Counted from the stretch's first letter, positions 1 to 10,330 are shown. The stretch is 64,000 nt of DNA from Chthoniobacterales bacterium (GCA_015655545.1 JAATET010000031.1:82068-146067), one strand, 5' to 3'. Numbers and translations are program-made. Notes: generated from the sequence alone by a model not told the origin.

Positions 1-1
1 G

Positions 2-436
2 GGACGGCTGGACGCCGAAAAAGGGTTTCCAAACCGTCGCGATGAATTCCTTCAATCACTGCTCGGCTCATGCGGCCAGTGGATGTATGATTCCCTCGCC
101 GGCATCGGCCTCGATCCGGAGGCGCCAGCCTATCGGCACATCATTTTTCAGCCGCGGATGGGGGGCGCCATGACGAGCGCCAAGGCCACTCTGGAGACGA
201 TGCGCGGATTGATCGTGAGCGATTGGAAGACGGGTGAAGGGTTGTTTAATCTGGCCTGCACCGTTCCGGTCGGATCGACGGCGACCGTGATTCTGCCCGC
301 GTCGAATCCCGCGTCGATTCGCGAAGGAAACCGGCCGCTGGCGCAGGCTTCGGGCGTGAAGCTTTTGCGGACCGAGGCCGGGAAGACATTCCTTTCCGTC
401 GAATCGGGATCCTATCAGTTCTCATGCGGGATGTGA
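2..436 (+). pseudogene. C-terminal end of a bacterial alpha-L-rhamnosidase-like glycoside hydrolase, truncated by window edge, apparent frameshift near 57-65
   Basis: GFQTVAMNSFNH in frame 3, then GQWMYDSLAGIGLDPEAPAYRHIIFQP in frame 2; both match the rhamnosidase C-terminal region. Confidence 0.65.
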
Positions 437-578
437 GGCCTTCCTCCGGCATTTGAAAATCGCCGCGCGCGCCCGGATTCGAGGCGCGCCGATAAGAGGT
501 GCTGGTAGAACGCAGGCAGATGGGCTCTATTGATGACCCTCAAGACCGACGAACACATCGATCCGTTGTTCACACCAT

Positions 579-2483
579 TTGATGTCCGCATCCACCGACC
601 ACGCCAAGGCCGCCAAACTCGCACTGACCGTCGGGGCGCTCGGAGTCGTTTTCGGAGATATCGGCACGAGCCCGCTCTACGCCTTCAAGGAATGCCTTAA
701 GCATGGCGGCGGCGCGGGAGCCGACACGACGCTCGGCATCCTTTCCCTCATCCTGTGGTCGCTCATCGTCGTCGTCTCGATCAAGTATGTGACGCTCGTG
801 CTGCGGGCGGACAACCACGGCGAGGGCGGCATCCTGGCGCTGCTGAACCTCGCCTTCCCCGCGAATCCCAGCCAGACGACGAAAGCCGTGCTTCTGATGA
901 GTGCGGTGGGCGTTTTCGGTGCCGCGCTGCTGTATGGCGACGGCGTCATCACACCGGCGATTTCCGTGGTATCGGCGGTCGAGGGTCTCGAAGTCATCTC
1001 GCCGTCGCTCAGTCACGTGATCGTGCCGGTCGCGGTGTTGATCTTGATCGGTCTTTTTTCGGTGCAGCGTTTCGGGACGAACCTCATCGGCAAGGCCTTT
1101 GGCCCGATCATTCTCGTTTGGTTCGTGGTCATTGGTTCGCTGGGGGCGATTCAGATCTTTCTTCATCCGGAGGTGCTCCGAGCCTTCAATCCGATATGGG
1201 GCTTCAATTTTCTCTGGCACCATCCGTCCACCTCGACCGTCGTGCTCGGCAGCGTCGTGCTTGCCGTCACGGGCGCGGAAACGCTCTACGCGGACATGGG
1301 ACATTTCGGCCGCATTCCGATCCGCACCGCGTGGAACGGCATCGTCCTGCCCGCGCTCATGCTGAACTATCTCGGTCAGGGCGCCCTGGTGCTCGCGGAC
1401 CCCAGCGCCCCAAATCTGAACAGCCCGTTTTTCCGCGTCGCACCCGAGTGGGCGATTCCGCCACTCGTCCTCCTTGCCACCGCCGCCAGCGTAATCGCCT
1501 CGCAAGGCCTCATCTCGGGAGTCTTCTCACTCACCACGGCCGCCATGCAGATGGGCTACCTGCCGCGTATCCAGATCTCGCACACCAGCCACGAAACTTC
1601 CGGCCGCATCTACATCCCCGCGATTAATTTCGCCCTCGCCCTCGCCTGCATCACCCTCGTCATCAGCTTCCGCTCCAGCTCCGCACTGGCCGCGGCCTAC
1701 GGCATCGCCGTGACGATGACGATGATGGCCACGACCTGCCTTTTCTACGTGGTCACGCAAAAGCAATGGGGCTGGAGCAAACCGCTGTCACTCGTGGTCT
1801 GCGCGGTTTTCGCGACCATCGAGCTCGCCTTCTTTGCCTCGAACCTTCTCAAGGTCGCTCACGGCGGCTGGCTGCCGCTTTGCATCGGCGCACTGATTTT
1901 CTACCTGATGACCACGTGGAAAATCGGTCGTTCCTACATTAGTAGCCGCATCGGAGACGCGCTCACGCTGCCCTGCTTAGTGGACTCCATCGCCATGTCC
2001 GGCGTTCTCGACCCGCGCTTGAGTCCCCATCGCGTGAAAGGCACGGCGATCTTTCTCTCCTCGACTCCCGACATCACACCGCACTCGCTATCCTACAACC
2101 TCACGCACAATCACGTCCTGCATGAGCGGAACATCGTTCTCACCATCGCCCCCGCGCGCGTGCCGGTGGTGCCGGACGACGAAAAACTATCGATTACCGA
2201 GCTGCCGGAGAATTTCTATCAGATCCACGCGAAATTCGGCTTCATGGAAGTCCCGACGATCCAGTCCGTCGTGGAACAGGCGGCCAAAAAAAACCTGGAG
2301 ATCAACGTGGACAAAAGCACATTTTTCCTCGGCCGGGAGACGCTCGTCCGCACCGACAAGGGGCTCTCGCGCTGGCGTGAGGGCGCCTTCATTGCCATGT
2401 CGAAGAACGCCCAGAACGCCGCCCAATTCTTCCGCCTCCCCAGCAGCCGCACGATCGAGATTGGCAAACAGGTCGAGATCTAA
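579..2483 (+). CDS. kup: Kup-family potassium uptake permease
   Basis: 634 aa, GALGVVFGDIGTSPLYAFKE, YGDGVITPAISVVSAVEGL motifs typical of Kup. Confidence 0.95.
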   Translation: MMSASTDHAKAAKLALTVGALGVVFGDIGTSPLYAFKECLKHGGGAGADTTLGILSLILWSLIVVVSIKYVTLVLRADNHGEGGILALLNLAFPANPSQTTKAVLLMSAVGVFGAALLYGDGVITPAISVVSAVEGLEVISPSLSHVIVPVAVLILIGLFSVQRFGTNLIGKAFGPIILVWFVVIGSLGAIQIFLHPEVLRAFNPIWGFNFLWHHPSTSTVVLGSVVLAVTGAETLYADMGHFGRIPIRTAWNGIVLPALMLNYLGQGALVLADPSAPNLNSPFFRVAPEWAIPPLVLLATAASVIASQGLISGVFSLTTAAMQMGYLPRIQISHTSHETSGRIYIPAINFALALACITLVISFRSSSALAAAYGIAVTMTMMATTCLFYVVTQKQWGWSKPLSLVVCAVFATIELAFFASNLLKVAHGGWLPLCIGALIFYLMTTWKIGRSYISSRIGDALTLPCLVDSIAMSGVLDPRLSPHRVKGTAIFLSSTPDITPHSLSYNLTHNHVLHERNIVLTIAPARVPVVPDDEKLSITELPENFYQIHAKFGFMEVPTIQSVVEQAAKKNLEINVDKSTFFLGRETLVRTDKGLSRWREGAFIAMSKNAQNAAQFFRLPSSRTIEIGKQVEI

Positions 2484-2592
2484 ACGGCGATCTCCCGCCT
2501 ATCGCGTCCGGTAGGGAATTTTGACTAGCCTCGCATCGGGGATCGGAAGAAGATTGCGCAAATCAGCGACCTGCACCAAAGGAGAACCTGCC

Positions 2593-2850
2593 ATGCAAGT
2601 AACGAATGAAGAAGTGGATCTCTCGATCCCAAACATGCATTCGCGCGACGATGAAGCTCGCGCCGGTCAAATACTGCGAGAGCTGCCCGGAGTCACCGGC
2701 GTGCGTCTCGTGCAACGCGGAGCCTGGATTTCCTACCACCCGGAAACCATTTCCCACGATAAAATCGGCGCCGCGCTGAGACATGCCGGCTTCCGGGCCA
2801 GCACGTTCCAGGATTCCGCCACCGGCGAAACGCACAATTCGTCGGTTTAG
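2593..2850 (+). CDS. Small heavy-metal-associated-like (HMA fold) protein lacking CxxC
   Basis: MQVTNEEVDLSIPNMHSRDDEARAGQILRELPGVTGVRL...HAGFRAS resembles HMA with the metal motif replaced. Confidence 0.45.
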   Translation: MQVTNEEVDLSIPNMHSRDDEARAGQILRELPGVTGVRLVQRGAWISYHPETISHDKIGAALRHAGFRASTFQDSATGETHNSSV

Positions 2851-2871
2851 TCCGCCGGGCGCCGGGTCGGT

Positions 2872-3306
2872 CTAGCGCTTTGCCTTTTGAGCACGGGCTC
2901 TTGCGGCCTGCAGCTCGGGCAGATGCTTTTCCGCCCACAGGCAGATCGCGCCGAGCGGTTCGGTGAGGCTGCGGCCCAGCGGCGTGAGCGAATATTCCAC
3001 CATCGGCGGGACGACCGGATAAACCTTCCGGGCGACGAGCCCATCGCTTTCCAGGCTGCGCAGCGTCTGCGTCAGCATCTTCTGCGAGACTCCCTCGATC
3101 GCCCGCCGCAGCTCGTTATGGCGCTTCGTGCCGCCGGCCAGCACGCGAATGATCAAGGCCGTCCATTTGTCGGCGATCCGATCGAGCACCTCGCGGGATG
3201 AGCAATCGGGATTCAGCACGCAGGCTTCGGAAGTGGATTTTTTCGGGGTCATAGGAACCATAAGGTGCGTATGGCACCAAAAAGTGGGTAATTGACGATG
3301 CTGCAC
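2872..3306 (-). CDS. HxlR-family winged-helix transcriptional regulator
   Basis: CPSREVLDRIADKWTALIIRVLAGGTKRHNELRRAIEGVSQKMLTQTLRSLESDGLV-type motif. Confidence 0.9.
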   Translation of the reverse strand: MQHRQLPTFWCHTHLMVPMTPKKSTSEACVLNPDCSSREVLDRIADKWTALIIRVLAGGTKRHNELRRAIEGVSQKMLTQTLRSLESDGLVARKVYPVVPPMVEYSLTPLGRSLTEPLGAICLWAEKHLPELQAARARAQKAKR

Positions 3307-3341
3307 GTTAAGCGGAGCGTGAGGCCCTTAAAAGGAAAACC

Positions 3342-4409
3342 ATGAAAATACCCAAGGCATTTCAGGGGCGGAGGACGAACGATTACCCGGCGGCGGCGCT
3401 CGATCGCGACGAAGAGCAAGCTTCCGTGCTCGATGACGGCGATTTGCTCGACAGCTATTCGCGCGCCGTGATGGGCGCCGCGGAGAAGGTCGGCCCATCG
3501 GTGGTAAACATCGACGTGCGCCAGACCGTGAGCGACGGTCAGCGCTCCGCCGAGGCCGGCGGCAGCGGCTCGGGATTCGTCATTGCCCGCGACGGCTTCA
3601 TTTTGACGAACAGCCACGTCGTCCACGGCGCGAGCCGCATCGAGGTCACGCTGTCCGATGGACGGAGCTATCGTGCGGAATTGATCGGCGACGATCCCGA
3701 TACCGATCTTGCGGTCATTCGCATCGATGCGCCCGGCCTGGTCCACGCGGAGCTCGGCGAATCCTCCGCGGTGCGCGTGGGCCAGATGGCGATCGCGATC
3801 GGCAATCCCTTCGGCTTCCAGGCCAGCGTGACCGCCGGCGTGGTGAGCGCGCTCGGCCGAACCCTGCGCGCACAATCGGGCCGGATGATCGAGAACGTCA
3901 TCCAGACCGACGCGGCGCTGAATCCCGGCAACTCCGGCGGCCCGCTCGTGGACTCGCGCGGCGTGGTGATTGGCGTGAACACCGCGATCATTCGTCCGGC
4001 GCAGGGCATTTGTTTCGCGACGGCGATCGATACCGCGAAATTCGTGGCTGGCTGGCTGATCAAGGAAGGCCGCTTCCGCCGCGCGTCCATTGGCGTCGGC
4101 GGCCAGGACGTGGCGTTGCATCGGCGCGTCGTGCTTTTCCACAAGCTGCCGGTCGAGTCCGGCGTGCTGGTCGTGTCCGTGGAAAAGGACAGCCCCGCGC
4201 AGGAGGCGAAGCTGGCGGCGGGCGACGTGATCGTGGGCTATAACGAGCATCCGATCGCGGGCATCGCCGACCTGCATAAGCTGCTGCTCGGTCGCGAAAT
4301 CGGCGTGCGCTCCGAGCTGACCGTTTCGCGTCATACCGAGCTGCTCCGCTTGCCAATCACTCCGCGGGAAGCGATTCCCATTCCCGCGGAGCCGGCGGCT
4401 CACCAGTAA
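3342..4409 (+). CDS. Trypsin-like serine protease with PDZ domain (DegP/HtrA family)
   Basis: GSGFVIARDGFILTNSHVVHGA, DTDLAVIRI, TDAALNPGNSGGPLVDSRG. Confidence 0.92.
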   Translation: MKIPKAFQGRRTNDYPAAALDRDEEQASVLDDGDLLDSYSRAVMGAAEKVGPSVVNIDVRQTVSDGQRSAEAGGSGSGFVIARDGFILTNSHVVHGASRIEVTLSDGRSYRAELIGDDPDTDLAVIRIDAPGLVHAELGESSAVRVGQMAIAIGNPFGFQASVTAGVVSALGRTLRAQSGRMIENVIQTDAALNPGNSGGPLVDSRGVVIGVNTAIIRPAQGICFATAIDTAKFVAGWLIKEGRFRRASIGVGGQDVALHRRVVLFHKLPVESGVLVVSVEKDSPAQEAKLAAGDVIVGYNEHPIAGIADLHKLLLGREIGVRSELTVSRHTELLRLPITPREAIPIPAEPAAHQ

Positions 4410-4429
4410 TCCAACTTTTTAGAAAAATT

Positions 4430-4762
4430 ATGAATCCATCCGAACCCCTCAATATCAACGAAGAGAGTTTCGATCGCGCCGTCGTCCAGTCGCCGGTGCC
4501 GGTGCTGGTCGATTTCTGGGCGCCATGGTGCGGACCGTGCAAAATGATCGCGCCGCTGCTCGACGAAATCGCTCGTGAGAATCCCGAGACCCTGCGAGTC
4601 GCGAAAGTCAACGTGGACGACCATCCCGCGCTGGCCGCGCGCTACGGCGTCCGCTCGATCCCGGCCTTGCTTGTCTTTTCCGATGGCCAGCTCAAGGACA
4701 CGTCGATCGGCCTCACGAGCAAGCAAAGCCTGCTCTCGAAAGTCGCGGCGCTGGCCGCCTGA
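4430..4762 (+). CDS. trxA: Thioredoxin
   Basis: VDFWAPWCGPCKMIAPLLDEIA ... YGVRSIPALLVF. Confidence 0.95.
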   Translation: MNPSEPLNINEESFDRAVVQSPVPVLVDFWAPWCGPCKMIAPLLDEIARENPETLRVAKVNVDDHPALAARYGVRSIPALLVFSDGQLKDTSIGLTSKQSLLSKVAALAA

Positions 4763-4924
4763 TTTTCCGCCAATTCCCCGACGTTCGGCGCGATATTTCC
4801 AAGCCACCGGTCGGAAAGTTTTCCGGCTGGCGGCCCGGGACGGAAGTTTCGTGGCGTTTTTGGGTGTGGCATGGTCCTGGCAATTCGCCTTCATCTTTTT
4901 CTCTCAAGCCGCTAACCCCTTCGG

Positions 4925-5971
4925 ATGCTCACGAAGGTTTTTTCGGCTGCGATCCGGGGCGTGGACGCGCTGGAGGTGGAAATCGAGGTCAATAGCGGCC
5001 ACGGCGATCCGCAAATCGTGGTCGTGGGATTGCCCGATGCCTCGGTGCGGGAAAGTCGCGATCGCGTGACGACCGCGATCTCCAACAGCGGCTTCCGCTG
5101 GCCGCGTCAGCGCACGACGGTGAACCTCGCTCCGGCAGACTTGAAAAAAGAAGGCCCGAGCTTCGACCTGCCCATCGCCATCGGGATGATCACCGTTGCC
5201 GAGGATGCCAGCGTGCCGCGGCTCGAGCGCTGCATGATCGCCGGCGAACTCGGGCTCAACGGCGAAGTGCGCCCGATCAAAGGTGCTCTTTCCATCGCCA
5301 TTGAAGCGCGCCGGAAAAAGAAGAAGGCGCTCATCGTCCCGGCTGCGAATGCCGCCGAAGCCGCCGTAGTGGAGGGCATCGAAGTCTTCGGTGTGAAAAG
5401 CCTGCGCGAGGCATTCGAATTCCTCGCCAGACAGCGCGAACTCGAGCCCGCCGTCTCGCAGTTCGGCAGCTGGGAACAGGATGCGGAAGACCCGGATTTT
5501 TCGGAAGTGAAAGGCCAGGAACAGGTGAAGCGCGCCCTTGAGGTCGCGGTCGCCGGGAATCACGCGCTTTTGTTGATCGGTCCGCCTGGTTCCGGAAAAT
5601 CGATGCTCTCGAAACGCATCCCGACCATCATGCCGCCGATCACGCTGGAAGAAGCGATCGAGACCACGAAGATTCACAGCGTTGCCGGGGTGCTTTCCGG
5701 TGAAGGGTTTTGCACCCGGCGGCCTTTCAGGTCGCCGCACCACACGATCTCCGACATCGGCCTCATCGGCGGCTCGGCAAATCCCGCTCCGGGCGAGCTG
5801 AGCATGGCGCACCATGGCGTGCTTTTCCTCGACGAGCTGCCGGAGTTCCGGCGTTCGACATTGGAAGTCCTGCGCCAGCCGCTCGAAAACAGAGTCGTCC
5901 AGATCAGCCGTGCGGCTGGCACGGTATCTTTCCCGGCCAGCGTCATGTTGATCGCGGCCATGAATCCCTGC
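4925..5971 (+). pseudogene. comM: ComM/YifB Mg-chelatase-like AAA+ ATPase, N-terminal part, interrupted by island
   Basis: [41 protein letters not shown] then frame runs into unrelated sequence. Confidence 0.95.
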
Positions 5972-7574
5972 CCGCATGGCTTCCATCATCGGTGCGACCC
6001 TCTTCGTTCGCACCAACACCGGAATCCCTGCAATCAAGGATTCCAGAGTTGGTGCTGCCGGAATCAGCAAAAAACATGGGGTTCATCTCAAAATCCACGA
6101 TTGAGCAGCCATCAAAAGACACTGAACCAAACATTGCCTGCAGAAGTCGCCGCTTTTCCTGTCGGTCCAAACGTTTTCGGAAAAACCGTGCGCCGCGTGC
6201 GATGTGTTCCACCAATCGCATTCCGGCTTGAGCGGCGGCTCGGCGGCGCTCGGCGGTTTTCACAGTCTTTTCGATAGCACTTTGTTCGCGGGCCAACTCC
6301 TGCATCCGGTCTTTGACGTAAGAAATATCCACGGAACCCAACTCTACCGCATTGAGCAAGTTCGCTCGTTTTTTGGTCACTTCCTTGAGGAGCCGTTGGA
6401 AATTTGCATTCGAACCGCGGTCCTCTGCCGCATCTTCCATACTTGCGACCATGCGCTCCACAACCTCTGGACTGGTAAGGTGCTCGGATACGAACGAAAA
6501 TATCGTTTCCTCCATATCTTGCTTTCGCACACTCGGCTGCTGGCACGACGAACCATTGCGCTTGTGTAAATAATAATTTCGGTTGCAGATGTAGTAACCC
6601 TGCTTTTTCCCATCGCGTCGGAGTCCCGACGTGCCATAGAGGCGTCCGCCACAGTGGGCGCAAATCGCGATACCGGACAAAACATTAACCTCGGCAGTCT
6701 TCCGAACAGAGCGCCAGTGAGCATTGCTTTTGGCGAGGAGTGCCTGCACGCGCTCAAAACGTTCGTCAGACACAGCACCTACTTCAAAAATCCGAACGTC
6801 GATAATCTCCTCCTCTGGACGAGGAACCTTACGGCGGTCGGCCTGCCGTCCATCCTCGCTGTCATATTTTTGTGGACCACGCTTCTGGTCATAAACCCGC
6901 CTGCCGATGTAAGTGCGGTTCCGTAAAAGATTATGGAGGGTGCGGGGTGCGATATCGACCCTCCGTCCGATTTCTGACAGATTGCTGAGTCCCTCTTCGT
7001 CGATAATCCGGAACGCCTCCCTCACCGCTTCCACCTCTGGCGTGTAACTCCATGTGTTGGACGGCCTGTCGTAGGCGACGCCCCTTGGAAGCGTGATTTT
7101 CGCGGAAGGACACTTGCCTTGCTTGCGCTTTTGCTCCTTGGCCCCTTGAGTTTTCTCTAGGATTTTTCGGCGGTCTAGCCCTGCATAGGAGGCAAGTATT
7201 TGCATGAAAAAAGCCCCCTCTGAAGAGCGCAGATCATGATTTGCGCCTGCGGTATAAAGGGTCGCACCTGCATCGCGGAACACGTCAATAATGTCGAAAT
7301 CGGAAAGACGGTCAGGTCGAAAGAGGCGGTCCAAATCCGACACTACTACTCCGGCAATCTGGTAGGTTCGAATTTCAGTAAGAAGACGCTGAAACACGGG
7401 GGATGCTTTCACGTTCGACCCCGAAACGTCGATGATGTCGTCAACGCGGATCAGGTCGAGGTTGTCCCGAAGCACAATTGCCTCGATTGCCGCGCGCTGC
7501 CGTGGAATTCCGGCCCGATCTTCACCGCTTTGCTCTTCGGTGCTCACTCGCACCAGGCCGACAACCCTCTTCAT
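5943..7574 (-). CDS. Large serine recombinase / integrase with zinc beta-ribbon; stop codon lies in host comM sequence
   Basis: [26 protein letters not shown] resolvase domain, recombinase domain, [10 protein letters not shown] zinc ribbon; 543 aa. Confidence 0.95.
   Translation of the reverse strand: MKRVVGLVRVSTEEQSGEDRAGIPRQRAAIEAIVLRDNLDLIRVDDIIDVSGSNVKASPVFQRLLTEIRTYQIAGVVVSDLDRLFRPDRLSDFDIIDVFRDAGATLYTAGANHDLRSSEGAFFMQILASYAGLDRRKILEKTQGAKEQKRKQGKCPSAKITLPRGVAYDRPSNTWSYTPEVEAVREAFRIIDEEGLSNLSEIGRRVDIAPRTLHNLLRNRTYIGRRVYDQKRGPQKYDSEDGRQADRRKVPRPEEEIIDVRIFEVGAVSDERFERVQALLAKSNAHWRSVRKTAEVNVLSGIAICAHCGGRLYGTSGLRRDGKKQGYYICNRNYYLHKRNGSSCQQPSVRKQDMEETIFSFVSEHLTSPEVVERMVASMEDAAEDRGSNANFQRLLKEVTKKRANLLNAVELGSVDISYVKDRMQELAREQSAIEKTVKTAERRRAAAQAGMRLVEHIARGARFFRKRLDRQEKRRLLQAMFGSVSFDGCSIVDFEMNPMFFADSGSTNSGILDCRDSGVGANEEGRTDDGSHAGRDSWPRST
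5962..5971 (+). repeat. attL core (GAATCCCTGC)
   Basis: Exact direct repeat with 42535-42544 at the comM break. Confidence 0.85.
6010..6055. repeat. Inverted repeat beside attL: GCACCAACACCGGAATCC / GGATTCCAGAGTTGGTGC
   Basis: 18-nt arms, 16/18 complementary, 10-nt spacer. Confidence 0.8.
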
Positions 7575-7756
7575 TCGATGTCGTCTACCAATTTTTTGGC
7601 GATAGTGTAGACAATTTCGCGGTCACCGCTCTTTACCGCCTCACGAAGCTCGTTAATCAGCGCATCTTCCCGCCGTCCCGCTTCCAAGAGCAATCGGATG
7701 GCCTCGCTCGTGGACGGGCGAGGGACAATTGGCTTTGTGGAAGGTTTGGGTCTCAA
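7571..7756 (-). CDS. Small protein upstream of and coupled to the integrase
   Basis: 61 aa; ATGA overlap with the integrase start. Confidence 0.6.
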   Translation of the reverse strand: MRPKPSTKPIVPRPSTSEAIRLLLEAGRREDALINELREAVKSGDREIVYTIAKKLVDDIE

Positions 7757-7939
7757 CAGTCATTCTATATTGCGCGTTTTGTGGCGGGAGAAGGGTTTGT
7801 CGAAATTATTTTCAACTTTTTCTACGGCGGCTCGAACTCCCCAGCGACTTATATGGCTCCTACAGCGGGTGAAACCAGTTATCTATCTCTCTGGATTTGA
7901 CGTGTAGTAAGGTCACAAAAAAGGTTAGAATAGATTACC

Positions 7940-9382
7940 ATGATGATCAGCGAGGCTCTCGGTGTTACCTCCGCAAAGCTCTTCCGAGTTGGTGCAGCGG
8001 ACGGAGTATTGGGATTTGACTCACGGCTGCACATTGACCCCGCACTACTTCGAACCACCCGAAAGCCGGAATTCGTCCTGTCCTATAAACGTTTCGAAAA
8101 ATACTTTGGTGACGTTTTAACTCTTTTAATCGCGGCAGAAAAGGTTGGTGGGGCTTTGGAAAAGCGTGCGGTCGCCCTCCTAGTTTTTCCAGAAATAAAG
8201 GAAGCTGCGCTTGGCTATTCGAAGCTCTCTACATCGGGTCGCGGCGTCTCACCGACTCTTGCGAAAGGTCTCTATGATACAGCGAAGGAAATCGTGGATG
8301 CCGGAGTGCGCGACCCGGCAATCTTCGAACTCGCCATAATATTTCAAGAAAGTTTTGGACCGGACCTCATCAGCGATATGACGTTGTGGGTCATCTTGGA
8401 CGACATTTCTGAGTTCAATCGTCGGGTGTGTGAAAAACTCGAAATCGAATCACGAGTCATGACCAGCCGTCGTCGCAGGTTGACCGCCGCGTGGTCCACC
8501 GCCTTGGAGAAGCCAATTCTCCTCCTCCCGCATGTTCTTTTGCGGGATTTGCCAGAGGCCGAGAGTTGGGAGGACATCGGGCGGGTTGCAGAATACAACG
8601 ATGCGATTAGGGCCACCCTCAACAAAATGTTTGGGGACAATTGGGCGCAAAGGGTAAAAAGTTTTAAAAAGCGGGATTTGCGGCAGCTTTTAATCGCCGA
8701 ACCAGAAATCCTTAAAGCGCTCATATCAGGGTATCGGGCATCGAGCCCTCAGCCCTACGATTTCCAGAACGACCCGCGCGGGGAAGTAAGGTGGTATTTG
8801 GAAGGACGAAACGCGACCGCCAAGCATCCAATAAATCTAACCAACCCAAAATCCCCCGCAGAAGCATTCTCTGTTGTGAAGGATATCGTATTCCAATTCA
8901 GGCATCTCATTATGGAGAACGGTCTGTGCGATATGATTTTTACCGATGAGGGAAAGCCTCGTCCCGAAAAGCAGTCGCAAAGGCTATTTTTTGCAGTCGC
9001 CGATTCCTATTGTCGTGCCAACCGGTTGGATATAAGCCCCGAGGTTAACTCCGGGCAGGGGCCTGTTGATTTCAAGATTTCTTCGAGTTACAGCGCGCGA
9101 ATTTTGGTGGAATTGAAGCTATCGAAGAATTCGGCGGCCCTCGATGGGTTCATGGCTCAGCTTCCGGCATATGGAAAAGCGGAAAGAACGGACCAACTGA
9201 TATATGTTCTCATCATTACGGGAGATAACCGCGCTGCTGTCGACCGCCTCCGCGCGGTCCATAATTCTCTCAAAAAGCAGTCGAAAGCCGTCCCTACTGT
9301 CGTGGTGATCGATGCGTTCGGCGCTTACGAAAAGCCCTCCGCAAGTAACCTGAAATTTAATTGGGAGAATTTCGAACCATAA
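7940..9382 (+). CDS. Putative PD-(D/E)XK nuclease-type defence protein
   Basis: C-terminal SPEVNSGQGPVDFKISSSYSARILVELKLSKN resembles the E-x-D-ExK core. Confidence 0.6.
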   Translation: MMISEALGVTSAKLFRVGAADGVLGFDSRLHIDPALLRTTRKPEFVLSYKRFEKYFGDVLTLLIAAEKVGGALEKRAVALLVFPEIKEAALGYSKLSTSGRGVSPTLAKGLYDTAKEIVDAGVRDPAIFELAIIFQESFGPDLISDMTLWVILDDISEFNRRVCEKLEIESRVMTSRRRRLTAAWSTALEKPILLLPHVLLRDLPEAESWEDIGRVAEYNDAIRATLNKMFGDNWAQRVKSFKKRDLRQLLIAEPEILKALISGYRASSPQPYDFQNDPRGEVRWYLEGRNATAKHPINLTNPKSPAEAFSVVKDIVFQFRHLIMENGLCDMIFTDEGKPRPEKQSQRLFFAVADSYCRANRLDISPEVNSGQGPVDFKISSSYSARILVELKLSKNSAALDGFMAQLPAYGKAERTDQLIYVLIITGDNRAAVDRLRAVHNSLKKQSKAVPTVVVIDAFGAYEKPSASNLKFNWENFEP

Positions 9383-9572
9383 AAGAGTGAAGTGCACGAA
9401 AGGCGAATCGTGGACTTGAGTGGCCGGATGTAAGCCAACTGTTTCAACCTTCACGTTTGTTTTTCGAGGAAGTGAAGTATCCTAAATTTAGCGCGGAGCG
9501 CCGCCGAATTCTTGGCGAGGTTGTAGACACAGAAAACACATCCACCTTTCCGCTACCTTCCTCTAACCAGTA

Positions 9573-9600
9573 TGTCTCACTCTGTTAACAGAGTGAGACA
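9573..9600. repeat. 28-bp perfect palindrome TGTCTCACTCTGTTAACAGAGTGAGACA
   Basis: Exact self-complementarity, between two convergent genes. Confidence 0.95.
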
Positions 9601-9688
9601 GTATCTTATCTTTTGACACCTATTTACCCTGTTGCGCGGTAATTTTAGAGGTTGAAACACATTCCAACACACCGCGAGCTGGTTAGCT

Positions 9689-10330
9689 CTACGGTTTTAT
9701 GTTCGAGATGGAAATTAGCACGCCAGCGATAAAATCCTTAGGATTCACCACTCGCTGCACTTCAATGTCACCGGTGGACTTCAAAACTCCTAGTTGTCCC
9801 GCCTTGGGATTCCCAAGGGTGCAGATTAGCATTTGGCCCGCCGTGATTCGCTCGTATTCGGACCCCTTGGTTACGAGTAGGCCAACAAACGGCCCCAAAC
9901 CAGCGTGAATGCCAAACTGAGGAAGGCAGAGGTAGATGGGGTCCAGTGGATTCCTCATCTCCAAATGGTCGAAGCATCGGATCCGAACGGGCCGAGATTT
10001 GTCGGCTATGCGATAGGGTATGCCGGGTTTTCGAAGCTCCCTCGCGGGTTGGTAGTCGACCTCTTCTCTTCGCGCTTTAAGCATCGCCTCCAGGTCGGCG
10101 CGGTGCTTCCGATTCACTTTTTTCGGATAATTCTCCGACCGGTGGACGATCACCAAGCCCTTGGCCGCTAGCCGTTTTATCATCGCACGTGCGGTATGAT
10201 GCTGCTCCGCATCCATCCCCATAAGTTCCGCCAGCCGGGAATAAGATGGCACGCTCCCATGTTTTTCCACGTATTCGGCGATGTGGTCGAAAACTTCGAG
10301 TTGCCGAACGGTGGGCGGTCTATTTGTCAT
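9689..10330 (-). CDS. LexA-like winged-helix protein
   Basis: PPTVRQLEVFDHIAEYVEKHGSVPSYSRLAELMGMD...RAMIKRLAAKGLV resembles LexA N-terminal DNA-binding domain; C-terminal part atypical. Confidence 0.65.
   Translation of the reverse strand: MTNRPPTVRQLEVFDHIAEYVEKHGSVPSYSRLAELMGMDAEQHHTARAMIKRLAAKGLVIVHRSENYPKKVNRKHRADLEAMLKARREEVDYQPARELRKPGIPYRIADKSRPVRIRCFDHLEMRNPLDPIYLCLPQFGIHAGLGPFVGLLVTKGSEYERITAGQMLICTLGNPKAGQLGVLKSTGDIEVQRVVNPKDFIAGVLISISNIKP

Noticed and set aside
570-1505. 311-aa minus-strand ORF
   Set aside because: Antisense shadow of kup; low-complexity charged translation.
3249-4403. 384-aa minus-strand ORF
   Set aside because: Antisense to the HtrA-like protease; shadow ORF.
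4904-6070. 388-aa minus-strand ORF across attL
   Set aside because: Antisense shadow of comM; the integrase frame is the supported one at this junction.
4925-6277. 450-aa ORF as an intact ComM protein
   Set aside because: Only up to ~5971 is ComM; the remainder is out-of-context sequence antisense to the integrase.
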